A stretch of DNA of 64,000 bases from Nemania diffusa (taxonomy: Eukaryota; Ascomycota; Sordariomycetes; Xylariales; Xylariaceae), in the NCBI GenBank assembly GCA_038501195.1, contig JBBPUQ010000003.1, positions 1,938,501 to 2,002,500 on the forward strand, in the 5' to 3' direction. The translations under genes were made by a program, and so were the position numbers. The notes beneath the pieces are model-generated. The model did no database searches and was not told where the DNA came from. It saw only the letters and a list, made by a program, of their open reading frames with translations. Below, piece after piece: positions 44,810-56,438 of the stretch. How positions within the stretch are numbered: position 1 is the stretch's first letter; each line of letters starts with the position of its first letter.

Positions 44810-45854
44810 CGTATTCTTTGGAATGAGTGTGCTTTAAGGACCGATTAGTACTTGATCAGACGTCGTGGCCTAAGTGAACAAGAGAAGCAGGTGGGTGGGG
44901 AGGGGACGATGCGAAGTCACATGCGACTAGGTGGTTCGTTTTAATCTATCCAGTGCTCACTAGCTCACCTTGGATCGAACAAATTCATGGTCAAGAGGCA
45001 GAAATATCGGGGAAGAGGGGATGAAAAGAGAAATGTGGGAGTAGAAGGAGGTAAGGGGGAGACATGATTAGGTAGCCTTTATAACAGACTTGTATGTTTG
45101 TCAGCCAAGCTATACCCCGTAGTAGCTTAGGTACCTACAGCGCTGTATACAAATATCTTCTCGTTGTGGGCGGCGCGATTTCACGGTACTGCGGTACTGC
45201 GGGTACTGCGGTGGTCCGGGTAGGAAGGTCCCTCCGGACTTGGCCTGCATATGTATGGCGCCGACCCGAGGTTCTGCACGTGATCGTGGCCAAATATGGC
45301 TTCGGGAGCTGCCTTTCCTAGATAGACGACCCATATTTCTCAACGACAGCATAACAGTGTAAGTAGGTAGTCTTAGGAGTCTACTCGGTATGTCTATCTC
45401 TTAGCCACGTCCTAGAATCCTCCATAAGACTTCTGCAGGAGAGCTAGGACACAATTGCAAATAGGTGCTGAATCTGACGGCTAGCTTGGGTATAGTGGGG
45501 ATGGAGGGGAGGGATGTTCAGGTACGTCTAAATACGACCGGTATATACATATACGGTATACCTGCGGTACGATGTAACGGGAGCTGGGGAAGCATGCTCA
45601 TATACATTGCTTCATAATACCCTAAAAATCACATCAAGAGACGACGGTTTCATGTCAAGCACGCACGCGCAACCGAGTCAGTGATTCCAACTTCTCGTCT
45701 TACTACCTAGGTCAACGTTTGTGGCACTTACATAAATGCACCATCCTGATTCCCGTACCTCGAACTAACTAGAGGCGCCTATAACGCCTTTACAGATGCT
45801 ATTGAAGTACACGAAATTCGACGTCACCTTCCTGATGAACAAAAGACAAGCCGG
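44810..45854. other. Intergenic region
   Basis: Contains the epoxide hydrolase promoter (left) and the 3' end of the pinin homologue (right). A small GGTACTGCGGTACTGCGGGTACTGCGG triplicate lies at 45184-45210. No coding segment supported. Confidence 0.45.
45184..45210. repeat. Three-copy GGTACTGC(G) repeat
   Basis: Three adjacent 9-10 bp units containing GGTACTGCG in non-coding DNA upstream of the epoxide hydrolase gene. Confidence 0.7.
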
Positions 45855-46943
45855 TCAGTAGATTACAGTATCCTCATCCTCCTCGATCATAACGTCGTCT
45901 GCTCTATCAGACTCCTTCTCAGGGCCGACCTTATTAGTAGCGCGTGAAGAGGGACGATTAGTAGACTCAGGTTGCGGCTTGTCAGTAGGTGGTTCATCAT
46001 GGGGTTTACCCACTATCTCGTCCTTTTCTGGTATTGATGGCTTTACCACAACGCCTAGGCCGCGTAGGCGCTGTTCTTTGCGCTCTCTGAATTCCGAAAC
46101 TTCTTTCTCAATGGTGTTCTCGACCTGCTGGATCTGGTCTTGAATTATGTCTTCTTGCGTCCTAGTGAGCTCATACGGCAAGTAAAACTATAACGATCGT
46201 TAATGGATACTGGCTATGTTATACGTGTAAACCCGTCTATTGGTTAACTTACGATCTTTGGTTTGGCTCTGGTTTGTAGATAGCGGGCCTTGGCTAGCAT
46301 ATCGGTGTGCTTGGTTTTCATCTATATACCCTCGTGAGCAATGTCTCCTCGCCGGGCGAAGTCCGTGAAAAAAAAAGCACGAAGTGGACAACGTACAACC
46401 TGCTCGTCGAACTTGAGTTGCTCAACTTTGCGCACAGACTCTAGCTTAGAAAGCCGTTGCATGCGCAAACGATCATCTTCTGCCCGCTGCTGGGTCGATT
46501 TTGCCTGCTGTCGTCGCTCAATGTCTTGACGCTTCCTGTGTTGCGAGCCGGCACTGGCTTGGCTAAGAGTGTTCATCAAACCGCCTAGTAACCGTCTTCC
46601 ACGCTTCTTCTCCTCCTGGCGCGCTATCTCCCGCCGGTCTGTGCTTATTTCCCTCGAAGATTTGGGTCGAGGGTCGTGTCTCTCGTCGGTCTTCTCGTTG
46701 TCTACTTTGGTCCTCTTCGGCGATTTAGGAGCCACATCTTCGGTGGTGCCGCGGGGGGACGCTTTGCGCTTTTGTGGCGCATTGGTAGGTGTAGGTTCTT
46801 GGATCTCATCTATAGTGGACTCGGGCTCGGGTTCGGCCACCTTGCCATTGGCATCATCATGGTTCAATGAGCTGTGTGAAGATATGGTCAGCAGTAAAAT
46901 TCAGGTCAGATTAAGGGTTTCCTAACCTATCGTTTACCGCCAT
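45855..46943 (-). CDS. Pinin/SDK/memA-family nuclear protein
   Basis: Four exons: 46943..46927 (only 17 nt), 46871..46397, 46321..46253 and 46187..45855, giving 297 aa. The exon 2 donor GTACGT at 46396 was preferred over GTTGTA three bases earlier; both keep phase. The N-terminal half is charged, with KRKASPR and SPKRTK nuclear signals. The pinin domain runs from RREIARQEEKKRGRRLLGGLMNTL through QHRKRQDIERRQQAKSTQQ, KLESVRKVEQLKFDEQ, LAKARYLQTRAKPKI and FYLPYELTRTQEDIIQDQI, with a coiled-coil ending. The C terminus is acidic. Pinin associates with spliceosomal and exon-junction complexes in metazoans; fungal homologues are poorly studied. It is divergent from RDS3, another splicing factor, across 721 bp. 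Confidence 0.87.
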
Positions 46944-47664
46944 ACTTCGAAAAGCAAATTCAGAGGCAAAGGTGCAATTCAGGTCTGAGCAAAATGCTGT
47001 GTATGCTGAAGGTAGGTTAGAAATGAAGTATAATGTAATAACTGAGGGGCAATGGATATCTCTGGATATATTTAGTTCATAAAAAAAGTAATGGGAGTGT
47101 TAAAGCGGAGACCTCATGCACAAGAGAGGTCAAGTTTCACATCGCCGATAGGTGCTGAATACCAGCAAGTTAGATTGGAAGCTGTTCTGAAGGTAAAAGA
47201 TGAGTGAGTATCGCAAACCAAATCGTAGGTACCAACCGGCCTAGGTATGCAGACCTCTTACCAGAACTATAGCCCCACCCCCTGCTTCATACCTAAGTTC
47301 TATCTCAGAGGTACCTAGGTACTTCCAGTCGGTGGGTACCTTATGTAGGTAGGCGCGCTACTGCACTAACAGACCCCCTTCTCCACTCCATAGCCTACAT
47401 CCTAGGCACCTACTGTAAATCATACCTACCTTTGCGTACTAGATATGTAGATACCGAGGCAGGCTCAAGTGGCAAGGCTGATAAATCTAAAACATCATCA
47501 TCACATTCTCAAGTAATCTAGACAGCCTTGCGATCACCTGCCCTTCTTTTACCCTCCTCTCTACCAAACATTACCCTTTTTCTCTATTCACTTTCGCGTC
47601 CATAGGCCACGCAAGCACTCATTGTCATCAAGGGCATATTGAGAACTAGCAGAGGAGTAACATC
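46944..47664. promoter_or_regulatory. Shared divergent promoter of pinin homologue and RDS3
   Basis: A 721-bp region between two divergent start codons. It contains GGCCTAGGTATG, GAGGTACCTAGGTACTT, GGGTACC and TATGTAGGTAGG motifs at 47241-47355. A CT-rich tract (47540-47600) lies on the RDS3 side and is typical of fungal core promoters. No coding segment. Confidence 0.55.
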
Positions 47665-48169
47665 ATGTCGCGCCATCATCCGTAAGTGCTGACAGAAGCT
47701 TCAAAGCCGATGTTCATTCTACTAAAGACACAGCTAACATCTGTTTCCCCTCACGTACAGCGATCTCGTAATGTGTCGCAAACAATCCGGCATCGCCATC
47801 GGCCGCCTCTGCGACAAATGCGACGGCAAGTGTCCCGTCTGCGACTCCTACGTGCGCCCTACGACACTGGTCCGCATCTGCGATGAGTGCAGTTTTGGCA
47901 ACTACCAGAACAAGTGTGTGGTGTGCGGTGGCGAGGGTATCTCGGATGCCTTCTACTGCTTCGAGTGCACGCGCCTTGAGAAAGACCGCGACGGATGCCC
48001 CAAGATTATCAATCTCGGTAGTTCACGGACAGACGTGAGTTTCCCTCTCCCCCTTGTCTATAAAGGAGACCATACAGCCAGCATTTTTTGTTCGTGAACA
48101 CAAGCTAACAACGTGCCTTCTATTCTACAGTTATTCTATCAAAAGAAAACAAATCGGACAGGTTACTAG
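47665..48169 (+). CDS. rds3: RDS3/PHF5A, zinc-binding subunit of splicing factor SF3b
   Basis: Exons 47665..47681 (17 nt), 47761..48034 and 48131..48169 give 109 aa, the normal length of this highly conserved family. All twelve expected cysteines are visible: C11, C23, C26, C30, C33, C46, C49, C58, C61, C72, C75 and C85, in CxxC pairs that build three zinc-finger-like knots. Signature segments are [32 protein letters not shown] and [21 protein letters not shown]. The protein bridges SF3B1 and helps position the branch-point adenosine in the U2 snRNP. The C terminus is short, as in other filamentous fungi. It converges on PEX26, with 373 bp between stop codons. Confidence 0.97.
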
Positions 48170-48542
48170 CCTTTGTGATGCCCGGGTCTGGGCTGGTTTA
48201 GGGAGGGGGACATAAGCAAATTATAAAGTCGTGGAACTGAAAAGGAGAAACCATCATATCTTTGCATATTGCATTCACGCCGGCGTTCTGTGGTTACAGC
48301 TCTCTTTGTGTAGGCCAGGTTGATACCCCCAGCTAGTATGCCAGGTAGATAAAAAAGACAGAAGTTGCCTATCACAAGTTATGCTTCCATATAGTGAACA
48401 TTTCAATTGAGTCTTAAAAGGCAATGTTAAATCATAATACATTCAATCATTCATAATCTACAGGATGCTGCTAACTATGCGACGCTGTATTCGTTGTGTC
48501 GTGTTTTGCTTGACAGGTCCCATCTCCCTCATTTCTATTACA
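48170..48542. other. Short convergent 3' region
   Basis: Lies between the stop codons of RDS3 (+) and PEX26 (-). AT-rich; presumably holds both polyadenylation regions. Nothing else seen. Confidence 0.45.
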
Positions 48543-50078
48543 TTAGAGATAACTGACTTTGACGCCCATGCCCGCCGTCTGCTTGACCTTCTTCCATCCT
48601 GACCCAAGAATACGTTGTATCCGTTCCCGGAGGTCTCTACGACTAAACACTACTATTATGCTTACTATAAAAGCAATCAGTCTCATGAGGAGCATAGGGT
48701 TGGTCCTAAGAGAAGCCCCCATCTGCTCAATGATATTCCCCAGGTTTGCTATAATCATAGCAGCTCTTGCACTAAAGCTCAGGGGTACCATGGACTTCTT
48801 TGCTTTAGAAGTAGATGGAGACGACTGAGCTGATTTTGGTAAGACAGAGCCATTTCTGGAATTTCTTGTCTTGCCGGAGTACGAAGGGGGTGGTGATTGT
48901 TCGATGCCATAATCAACTTCACTTGCTTCCCGCTTTGAATGTTCTTCTTCCAGTCGGCGACGTTCTCTAGCTTCGTTTTCTGCTCTCAATCTCCGAGCGT
49001 TTTCAATATCTCGCTTCAGTTCAGCTTCCTGTCTTTGCTGTTCCTCCTGCTCTCGTTTCTGGACTGCTTGTTGTTCTTCTTGAAGGCTTTGGAGAGCCTG
49101 TAAGAAGGCCTCCCGCCTCTCCTCGTCTAGTACCGAGCTGAGGCTGATGAATTCCCTTGCATAATCCCATTCATTGTTTCGGAGTAGTACGTGAAGGGTA
49201 TACAGCTCAAGGATTTTGACTCGGGCATTAAGATCTCTCGGAGTATCAGCACCGCCGCCAGCTCCTTTAGATGTTGACCTGCCGCTTCGCGATGAAGGTC
49301 GGTGAGAACGGGCCGCTTCTAGTTGTCGGGATATATCTAGGTTTGGGGTGTTTGAGGCAGCTAGGAAATTTTCTAGCCGCTTCTGATTGACAACCTGGGT
49401 TTGAGCATGCGAAAGCAGGAGAGTTGCCCTTCGAAAATTAGTTAGTTATAACGCGTACAGCATATCTAAGGCAACTGTGGAATAGTTGAAAGCTTCCAGT
49501 GCGGGTGCTATGTATTCCGCTGAAAACAATGGCCGGCGAAGTATGTTTTGAACTTAAATGTGCGGTGTAGGTTATAAGGCGACTCACAGATTTATGACCA
49601 CATCAGAGTCAACATCTCCCTCGATACCATGGTAGCCGAACTGCACAACCTCTTCCCACACATCCCCATTCCGAACCTTTTGGCACAGCGTCCGCCACTC
49701 TTGTGTCCCAAAGGCCTCTTTGCCTTCTTCCGAGTCTAGTTCCAGTATCGCATTTAATATTGTTAGGTATAGGCTCCACACTTTAATCCTGGTAGCTCGC
49801 GAGGATCTCACGACAGGTGCAGGCTCTGTCAAGCCATTGCTATCGCTTCCTTCGGTTGATGGTGTGATTAGAGGCAAGAGAGTTGACAAGGCTTCGGGCA
49901 GTCGACGCGTAAGAAATAGCTGCGACGCCTGCCTGTAGGTCTTGGAAATCTGTGACGGTGCACCGCGTGGACTTGTCGATGAAACGAGAGACGATATCGA
50001 GCTCGAGAGCATGTGGGACCCGAAGGACTCTGAAGCCGTCGGGCTTAGGGTGGCCGAGTACGAACTATCGAAAGCCAT
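48543..50078 (-). CDS. pex26: Fungal peroxin PEX26-like membrane anchor
   Basis: Exons 50078..49588 and 49428..48543 (phase 2; GTGAGT..GAAG) give 458 aa. The start is the ATG of [14 protein letters not shown]; the longer frame upstream lacks another ATG. The N-terminal domain has [44 protein letters not shown] and [34 protein letters not shown], characteristic of filamentous-fungal PEX26. A conserved block [25 protein letters not shown] follows, then a charged coiled coil, then a C-terminal hydrophobic anchor ([16 protein letters not shown]) and a basic tail. The protein anchors the PEX1/PEX6 AAA complex to the peroxisome for PEX5 recycling. Confidence 0.87.
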
Positions 50079-52453
50079 CGGTTGCTGGGGAGAGGCTCTG
50101 TGAGAAATGTGCGATGTCGTATCTCGACTACACCGGTGTGGACATTGCAAGACGCCACGTCAATTCAACTTGAGGGATGAGAACAAGTAAAAGACGAGAT
50201 TGAGAGGTAAATTTTAATATCAAGCCTTAGACTTGGACACCTGCACGTGAGGAAGGCAAGTCATTAGCGTATTGCGTGTTGTTGTGGCATGTGGAACTCG
50301 GGTTACTCGCAAGTGACTGCAAGTTGGACAGGTAGAAAAAGTAAGTCAACAACCAACCACGAGAGAATGAGCTAAGCTCTTACCAGTCGGTGATTGCATG
50401 CCGTATTTTGCCTCGGCCCAGCCGTGTACATGCTCCACTTGCCTAAGAATGGTCCGACTTACTGCTATACTTATTAGCTCAGTGATCAATCATGGGGAAA
50501 GCGGAGCTTAACGGTGCTGTAGGTACCTAATCCGGTCAACGCCAACTAAGCTAAGCCATTGAGCCAATCACAGGTCCGGAAACCCAGCGGTCCTTATGCC
50601 TCTTTAGCAGGGACTCAATTAAACCTCAAAAACTCGGCATTATGTAGGTATCATTATTTAATATTGTATTATAAGCTCTATGCTCTTCTCTAAGAATCTA
50701 GTAGGTAGGTGTGTACGAAAGACGGACTTCCCAGACTAGACTAACGACATCAGGTGCTCCCTTCAACTAAAAACGCTACTCCGTTGAAAAAGGTCTTGCT
50801 TAGCAAATGTATCTCGTTCTCGAGAAGTCTGGTCTACAATGTACCCCTATCTTACTAATTCAAGCTTCTGCATCACGACTCGTTACTATTCCTATATATA
50901 TAAATCCCTTTATTGACAGTTCCTTTGGTTTAACCATCCGAAAGGAAAGACTCAACATTGTGTTGTAACAGCAAAAGTGTTAGATCTTAACGATAAAGAT
51001 CTCTAGGCTGCTGTATTAAGAAGGGGTTAGTAGACACATACTAATTTCTCTCTATTTTATTCTTTACATTCGCTCCCAATTGTCTTAAATGCAGATCTGC
51101 CTCGCAGTAGTTTCGTTTGTTGTCGATCTGTTAAGCCTTTGTCGATAGAATAAAGCTATCTTCCATATCTTATACTAGCATATTATATCTAGCTGCACAC
51201 GCAGCGGCGAGTTTTAATGGTCATATTTAATGATATTATGATACCTACTTGGTGAGTTATCACTTAAGTAATTTTTCGACGCCCTATGCTAATAACTTAG
51301 GCAAAAAATTCAGACTAGGAGGTAAACATGCCCCTAGGAATTTGTCTTACGATGATCTCATTGCAAGATCGAGATCTAAGACTAGACAGCATAGCAAAAA
51401 TACCAGATTATCCAAAACGTCTCCTTCATCAACTTAGTTGATTGTCTAGCACTCGGGTATAGGGTAGAACAATAATGACTGAGTTCGCGAAGACCCCAAG
51501 GTAACCTCCTATCAATGAGCGGATAGGAGTGTGTACCTAAACTTATTGGCAAGTAAATAACATTTGGTTTCCTAAAGCAGCTCAATTTCTATTTAGGAAG
51601 GCCGTCATTTAGGAGTTCTATATATCGACAGAAAGGAAGAACGACGAACAAGGTACCCGAGTGGTTGAAGACTTAAATAACATCTCCCGGCTTGAAGCCA
51701 CATACTGAGCAATTTCCTAGATATTCCAGATAGTAAACTCACAAGAGGCTAGATGGTGGACACTTTGTGGTGCTTTGACTAATTATTAATTACTATGTAT
51801 GGTATTTAGAAGTGCTGAAATACTGCATGGTAACAACTATGCGTAGAAGGTATACATAGGCGAATTGAACATATGCCAGCAATCCCATCGGTTCGAAAAT
51901 CAATTTCAACCTAGTAATTCAGAAGATACTCAGCACTCTAGTTAGGGGAGACTTCGTCTGGAATATGAAGCCAAGTTAGATTATAGTTCACCCTTGGAAC
52001 TAAACAAAAGCTTGGCTTTGTAGTAATTAGCTACTTGAGCTAGGATCTTCGTTCCTAAGTTTATCACAGGCCGTAGACAGTCCAATTTTAGGACCAAATG
52101 TAGAAAATCTACGCAATAGCATTGTATTCTGGTTCTCTATTTCCTCGCAATGCACTCTTTCCACTTTACAGCCCGAGAACTCCAACAGTTAAGCCCTACG
52201 AGCTGTTATAAAAAGGGGCAGGCGGCGATACGTGTGTGACACCAAATCGGAATTAGACATGTATACATATGGTCTCAAGCTTCGGGCGTTTGTCCCTGAG
52301 CTCTCTCGGTTTCTGTATGTGATGATCATGGTACAGTGATAATATACAATGCATATATATACACTGGTAGGCATAGGCCTGGTGTAGATTATAATGGGTA
52401 ACGACGGCATACCTTGGTTTGTAGGCATTTGTGGTCTTTTCTCCCCTACGCGT
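50079..52453. other. Gene-free AT-rich region
   Basis: About 2.4 kb between PEX26 and the mL46 gene. The 50600-52200 part is AT-rich with no recognisable ORF. GTAGGTACCTAATCC lies at 50519-50533. A stretch at about 51651-51700 (CCGAGTGGTTGAAG, later GGCTTGAAGCC) faintly resembles tRNA A and B boxes but does not fold into a tRNA by eye. Confidence 0.45.
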
Positions 52454-53633
52454 CTACCTGTCTGCCATCATATTCCTGACGGCATGGAAGTATTCCCTAT
52501 CGAGTTTGGTCTTGAGTTCCTCCTTGGTTAGCCAATTGTAATCCTTCAGCCCCATCTTGTTGCCCTTCAAGTCGGCCTGGCCGGCCATGATCCTGCCCTT
52601 GTGGAAGAATATCTTTTCGCCGCGCTGCCTTAGCGATGCGTCTTCGTTGAGCTCGGGTTGCTTGACGATATGTGCTACCGGCACCCGCCCTACCATCCAT
52701 GTGTTCATATTGACTCCGGCTGCCAGTTCCAAGACTCTCGCAGCAGTCTAGGTCATTATTAGCCTCAGATTTCTACCATCAAGTGTATCCCACTTTTTAA
52801 CTCACCTCATGCAAGTTTTCGTCCGTAGGGACGTCCTCCGTCGGGAACTGCCACTTGCCGTCGGACCGCTGAACGATTAGGTATAATGTACGATCCAATG
52901 CACGGTCTAAACGCCGTATATCGTTTGTCTTGTCGGCCTCAGTGATTCGGTCCATCGGTCGTTCGACAGGCACAATCTCATCTGGGGGCGCCTCCTCGCC
53001 ATCCTCTGTCACTCGCAACTCGGCGTCTTTAATTAGGATATCGCGCACGCGCTCCTCGTCGCTCAACGTACTGCCGACCAGTAGCTCGTCGTTCCAGGCA
53101 TTACGGCCCCGGGCGTAGTATCGACCTAACTCTTTCGCAGCAATCCTGCCTCGTTCCTTAAACTTGATGCGCCAGTCGAGGTCCAAGGCCGTATCCTTCT
53201 TGAAGTAGAAGGTATGTCGGAAGGGTAGCACCAATCGCTCATTCAGGCGCTTTTGGTAGAAGAAGAAGGCATTTTCGAAAGGGGTGAGAGCACGGGTGAC
53301 CAACGGCGCTCGTGTAAGAATGATGCCGCTCCTTATCCGGTATTCTGCTCGGCGCGATGCTGTGACAGGTGGTTGTGGGTATGATTCGGTGGGGTTAAGA
53401 GGACGAGTCTCAGCTATTGCTGAGGCTTCGGCGCTGGCTGAGTAGGGACGACGCTGGACGTTTCTACAACTAGTGCATATGTTTGCTTGTCCTGAAGTTT
53501 TCATGTCAGTCACTCTCCTCTTCTTCTATTCTTCTTATCCGACGAGGATAACGGGTTTGAAGCAGCATTGATGATGAGACACACTTTTTAACAAGGCCGC
53601 AGCAACGCTGCCTCCTCTACCCGGCGCCGCCAT
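52454..53633 (-). CDS. Mitochondrial large-subunit ribosomal protein mL46
   Basis: Three exons: 53633..53585, 53491..52806 and 52747..52454, giving 342 aa. The short first exon (MAAPGRGGSVAAALLK) gives a mitochondrial presequence. Its GTGTGT donor joins in phase to RQANICTSCRNVQRRPYSAS, avoiding an in-intron ATG at 53504 that a simple ORF call would pick. The MRPL46 N-terminal domain is clear: SGIILTRAPLVTRALTPFENAFFFYQKRLNERL, then FKERGRIAAKELGRYYARGRNAWNDELLVG. A Nudix-like fold follows: DRTLYLIVQRSDGKWQFP, NTWMVGRVPVAH, KIFFHKGRIMAGQADL. Its role is structural in mitoribosome assembly and translation. It diverges from the GPHR gene across about 760 bp. Confidence 0.9.
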
Positions 53634-54396
53634 GATCTGTGATGGGACACTGCGTTTCTCTCCGCGTGTTGGAGGGGAAGATATTGCACCAATGGAACCG
53701 GCAACGGGTCGTCGACCAAACTGCACGAGTCCCAACTTTTTTTTCGGAGCTCCTCTAACCAATCGGTCAACGATACATAAGCCACAGTGATACAGGGCTG
53801 TTTGTGGCTGGTGCACTAAACCCTACATCATACCCAGCAGGTGGTCCCCCATTCCTTATCTCATCGTTATCGTTTCGCTACCCTAGGTACATACATACAT
53901 AGGTAATTATACAGAATCCTCTTGGCTGCGCTAGGGTTTCAAGGTGGATGGACCTGGTAGATGATGAGTGGCTAAGTGGGGCGGTTCCTGCATTAAACCA
54001 CGGTAGCGACACTCCAACCCACCTCGCATCACCTCTAGCCAGTCGTCGTCATCCTCTTTGGCTGTACTCTGTACAGAATACGTATACGGTACTACACTAC
54101 CAAATTACCTACTAACAACTCCTAGCAACATCCATCTTGCTCAATAGTCCTTCACCCCACCCTCGTTCTAGTGCAAGCTCTTCTCTTCTGACCTACGCGT
54201 GTCACGCTCGCCTCTGTGGCATTCGCTGCCAATATGCAAAAAGAAGACCCAAATGTATCTATTAGTCCGACATAGGTAGACTAGAAGCGCCTCTTACCAT
54301 TCTCCTCGGCCCTCTTCAACCCCTCGACGTTGGTCCGCTGCGTCTTTATATTGCGTGTTCGCTCGCGCGATAGCCACGGTTAGATCTCACTTCCAA
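53634..54396. promoter_or_regulatory. Divergent promoter region of mL46 and GPHR genes
   Basis: Contains CCCTAGGTACATACATACATAGGTAATT at 53881-53908. A small ATG-initiated frame (ATGCAAAAAGAAGACCC) at 54234 ahead of the GPHR start could be an upstream ORF or an unspliced leader. No other coding segment. Confidence 0.45.
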
Positions 54397-56043
54397 ATGC
54401 GCGTCTCCGGTTGCGACGACGGTCTCTGTACAGCGCCGGGCCTTGCTGCCCACTCGGTGCTGTCGACGACGATATCATTAACTCCCTTCGTTCTCACATT
54501 CATACTCGTCTCTGCCCTCGTATCGCGCAACATCTTCCCCCAGCTGGCCCGTATCCACAACTCGCGCGACGGCGCCGACCACTTTCTTCCATCCGACGCT
54601 CCTCTGGCCCTACAACAGGCCCATGCTGAACATGGTTCCAAATCGCTCCGACGGCGTGTCGCAGCCGGCGCATTTGCAACTACTATCGGTTTGGCAGCCG
54701 TCCTGGCCGAATTGATCCTGTGCGAGATATCCGAGCTAGTTAGCCCTCATGCGCGAGCGACCGCCTTGCGTATCACAGTTCCTACGCTCCTATTCCTCCT
54801 CATTGTTCTGATCCCTTTCCTAGAACTTCAGTCACTCATTGCTGGATCAGGGTGGTCCTTCCAGCGAAGTGCCCGAGGACGCCTCCCTCGAATTCCATGG
54901 GTTCTTCAATTTAGCCTCTTCGGCACTTGGCTCTTCGTATTCTGGTCGCTCGGGAACTTGGTCCCTGTTAAGGACGAGATCATGCATATCAGTACCCAGA
55001 TGGTAAAAGCCCGGTCGGGCACATCGTCAAATAGCCTGGCCCGTGCCTGTCTTGAGCGTATTGGTGTTATTGGTATCTCGCTCATGGCGCTTTTGTCTGG
55101 CTTTGCCTCTGTATCTTCGCCCTGGCATACTTTCGGAAGTAAAGCCTCGCGAAGGCCCGTTACGGATTCCGATGTTGCTCGTAAACAAGCCGGTTTAGAT
55201 GCGACCAATGAGATGCTTCTTACTAAGCGCCATCGGCTACAAACTCTACAACGCAAAATTACTGATGCCTCAGCTGCTGACAAGTCAGGGTTTGTCTCAA
55301 AGCTTATCGGTAGTATTCGTGGTGGAGGTGATATGGCTGAAGTCCGTAGCTTGCGCCTCGAAATTGCTGGTTTAGAAACTATGGAAACGAACCTCGCATC
55401 TTCACTCAATGCGTTACGCTCTCGACAGGCCGATTCCGAACGCGCATCAACCCCAGTAGGAAAACTTCTTCTGATACCGACCTATGCCTTCAGTGTATAT
55501 TGTGTCTATCGCATCCTAGCCACTTCTCTCACTACATTCCGCCGCCTGTATTATCCTACGGCTTCGTTCTCCTCCGCTGACCCAATTAATCGATTCCTCG
55601 GACTCTTAGCAAAACACTGGGATCCTAAGCTTGATCAGATTGCTTGGGCAAGGCAGATATCCTTTTTATTGTCTGGGGTTATCTTGGCCGCCAGCGCAAA
55701 TAGTGTCCTCCAAACATTCCATCTATTCGCAAAATGGACACCTGGACTATTGTACCAAGCCCAGGCGAACTTGGCTCTCCTCATCGGTCAGATCAGTGCT
55801 ATTTATGTGATCTCAGCGGCATTGCTCCTTCGAAGCAATCTCCCGAAAGAGGTCAGTAGTGCTGTGGGGGACGCACTTGAAAGTGCTCTTGAGCCTAGCT
55901 TCGTGGATAGATGGTTTGAAGGCTGGTTTTTGCTTGCAAGCGCAGCGACCGCCGCTGGAATTTGGATAGGCAGCAAGATAGGAGAATGGGGCGAAGATTG
56001 GGACGATATAGGAATGGAAGAGATGGGCCAGAAACGCTCTTAA
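54397..56043 (+). CDS. Golgi pH regulator (GPHR/GPR89) homologue
   Basis: Intronless 548-aa polytopic membrane protein; the start is the first ATG of the frame (MRVSGCDDG). Helices visible include SVLSTTISLTPFVLTFILVSALV, RVAAGAFATTIGLAAVLAELILCE, ALRITVPTLLFLLIVLIPFLEL and WVLQFSLFGTWLFVFWSLG. The GPHR_N domain includes LARACLERIGVIGISLMALLSGFASVSSPW. A coiled-coil loop (KRHRLQTLQRKI to ETNLASSLNALRSR) precedes the ABA_GPCR-like C-terminal half: KLLLIPTYAFSVYCVYRILAT, ARQISFLLSGVILAAS and AQANLALLIGQISAIYVISAALLLRSNLP. Homologues are anion channels that acidify the Golgi in animals and are abscisic-acid-linked GTG proteins in plants. Golgi/ER placement is inferred. Confidence 0.92.
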   Translation: MRVSGCDDGLCTAPGLAAHSVLSTTISLTPFVLTFILVSALVSRNIFPQLARIHNSRDGADHFLPSDAPLALQQAHAEHGSKSLRRRVAAGAFATTIGLAAVLAELILCEISELVSPHARATALRITVPTLLFLLIVLIPFLELQSLIAGSGWSFQRSARGRLPRIPWVLQFSLFGTWLFVFWSLGNLVPVKDEIMHISTQMVKARSGTSSNSLARACLERIGVIGISLMALLSGFASVSSPWHTFGSKASRRPVTDSDVARKQAGLDATNEMLLTKRHRLQTLQRKITDASAADKSGFVSKLIGSIRGGGDMAEVRSLRLEIAGLETMETNLASSLNALRSRQADSERASTPVGKLLLIPTYAFSVYCVYRILATSLTTFRRLYYPTASFSSADPINRFLGLLAKHWDPKLDQIAWARQISFLLSGVILAASANSVLQTFHLFAKWTPGLLYQAQANLALLIGQISAIYVISAALLLRSNLPKEVSSAVGDALESALEPSFVDRWFEGWFLLASAATAAGIWIGSKIGEWGEDWDDIGMEEMGQKRS

Positions 56044-56438
56044 GCGGCGCCGTCGCCGAGAGTCTGTCGGTTTATTGCAAGGAGTTTTAGGCGTTTGTGT
56101 GTGTCCTTGCCGAAGTGCTGACATCGAAGTCGCACCCTCTAGGCTTTCAATACAAGAAAAAAAAGGTTACAGTAAGCCGATTGGAGTATCCCCTCCAGCT
56201 CATTTATGGTGTTGCACAAGGTGATTAACAATTAAAATTACCAGTTCGGCAATAGCAGTCCAAGATCTGGGACTGGCGAATTTTTGATGTATTAGCGTAT
56301 CAGAAACTAAAAATTTCTCACTAGCATCCTTCAACCGTCGTAGCAATTTTATACCCCAAATTGAACACCACTCCGAGCCGGCCAAGAAGACTGAGTGCTC
56401 TCCTAATTTCCCACGACCTCAGTAGTGCATAATCTCCT
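56044..56438. other. Convergent 3' intergenic region
   Basis: Between the stop codons of the GPHR gene (+) and the CVNH gene (-). No coding segment seen. Confidence 0.45.

Noticed and set aside
51645..51705. Possible tRNA (CCGAGTGGTTGAAG and GGCTTGAAGCC resemble A and B boxes)
   Set aside because: Box spacing is too short, the B box has mismatches at key positions and no acceptor stem pairs by eye. At most it is a degenerate tRNA-derived fragment; a tRNA covariance-model search would settle it.
53535..53816. 93-aa ORF beginning MHQPQTAL upstream of mL46
   Set aside because: Only its end (from MAAPGRGG) is coding, as exon 1 of mL46; the rest is leader.
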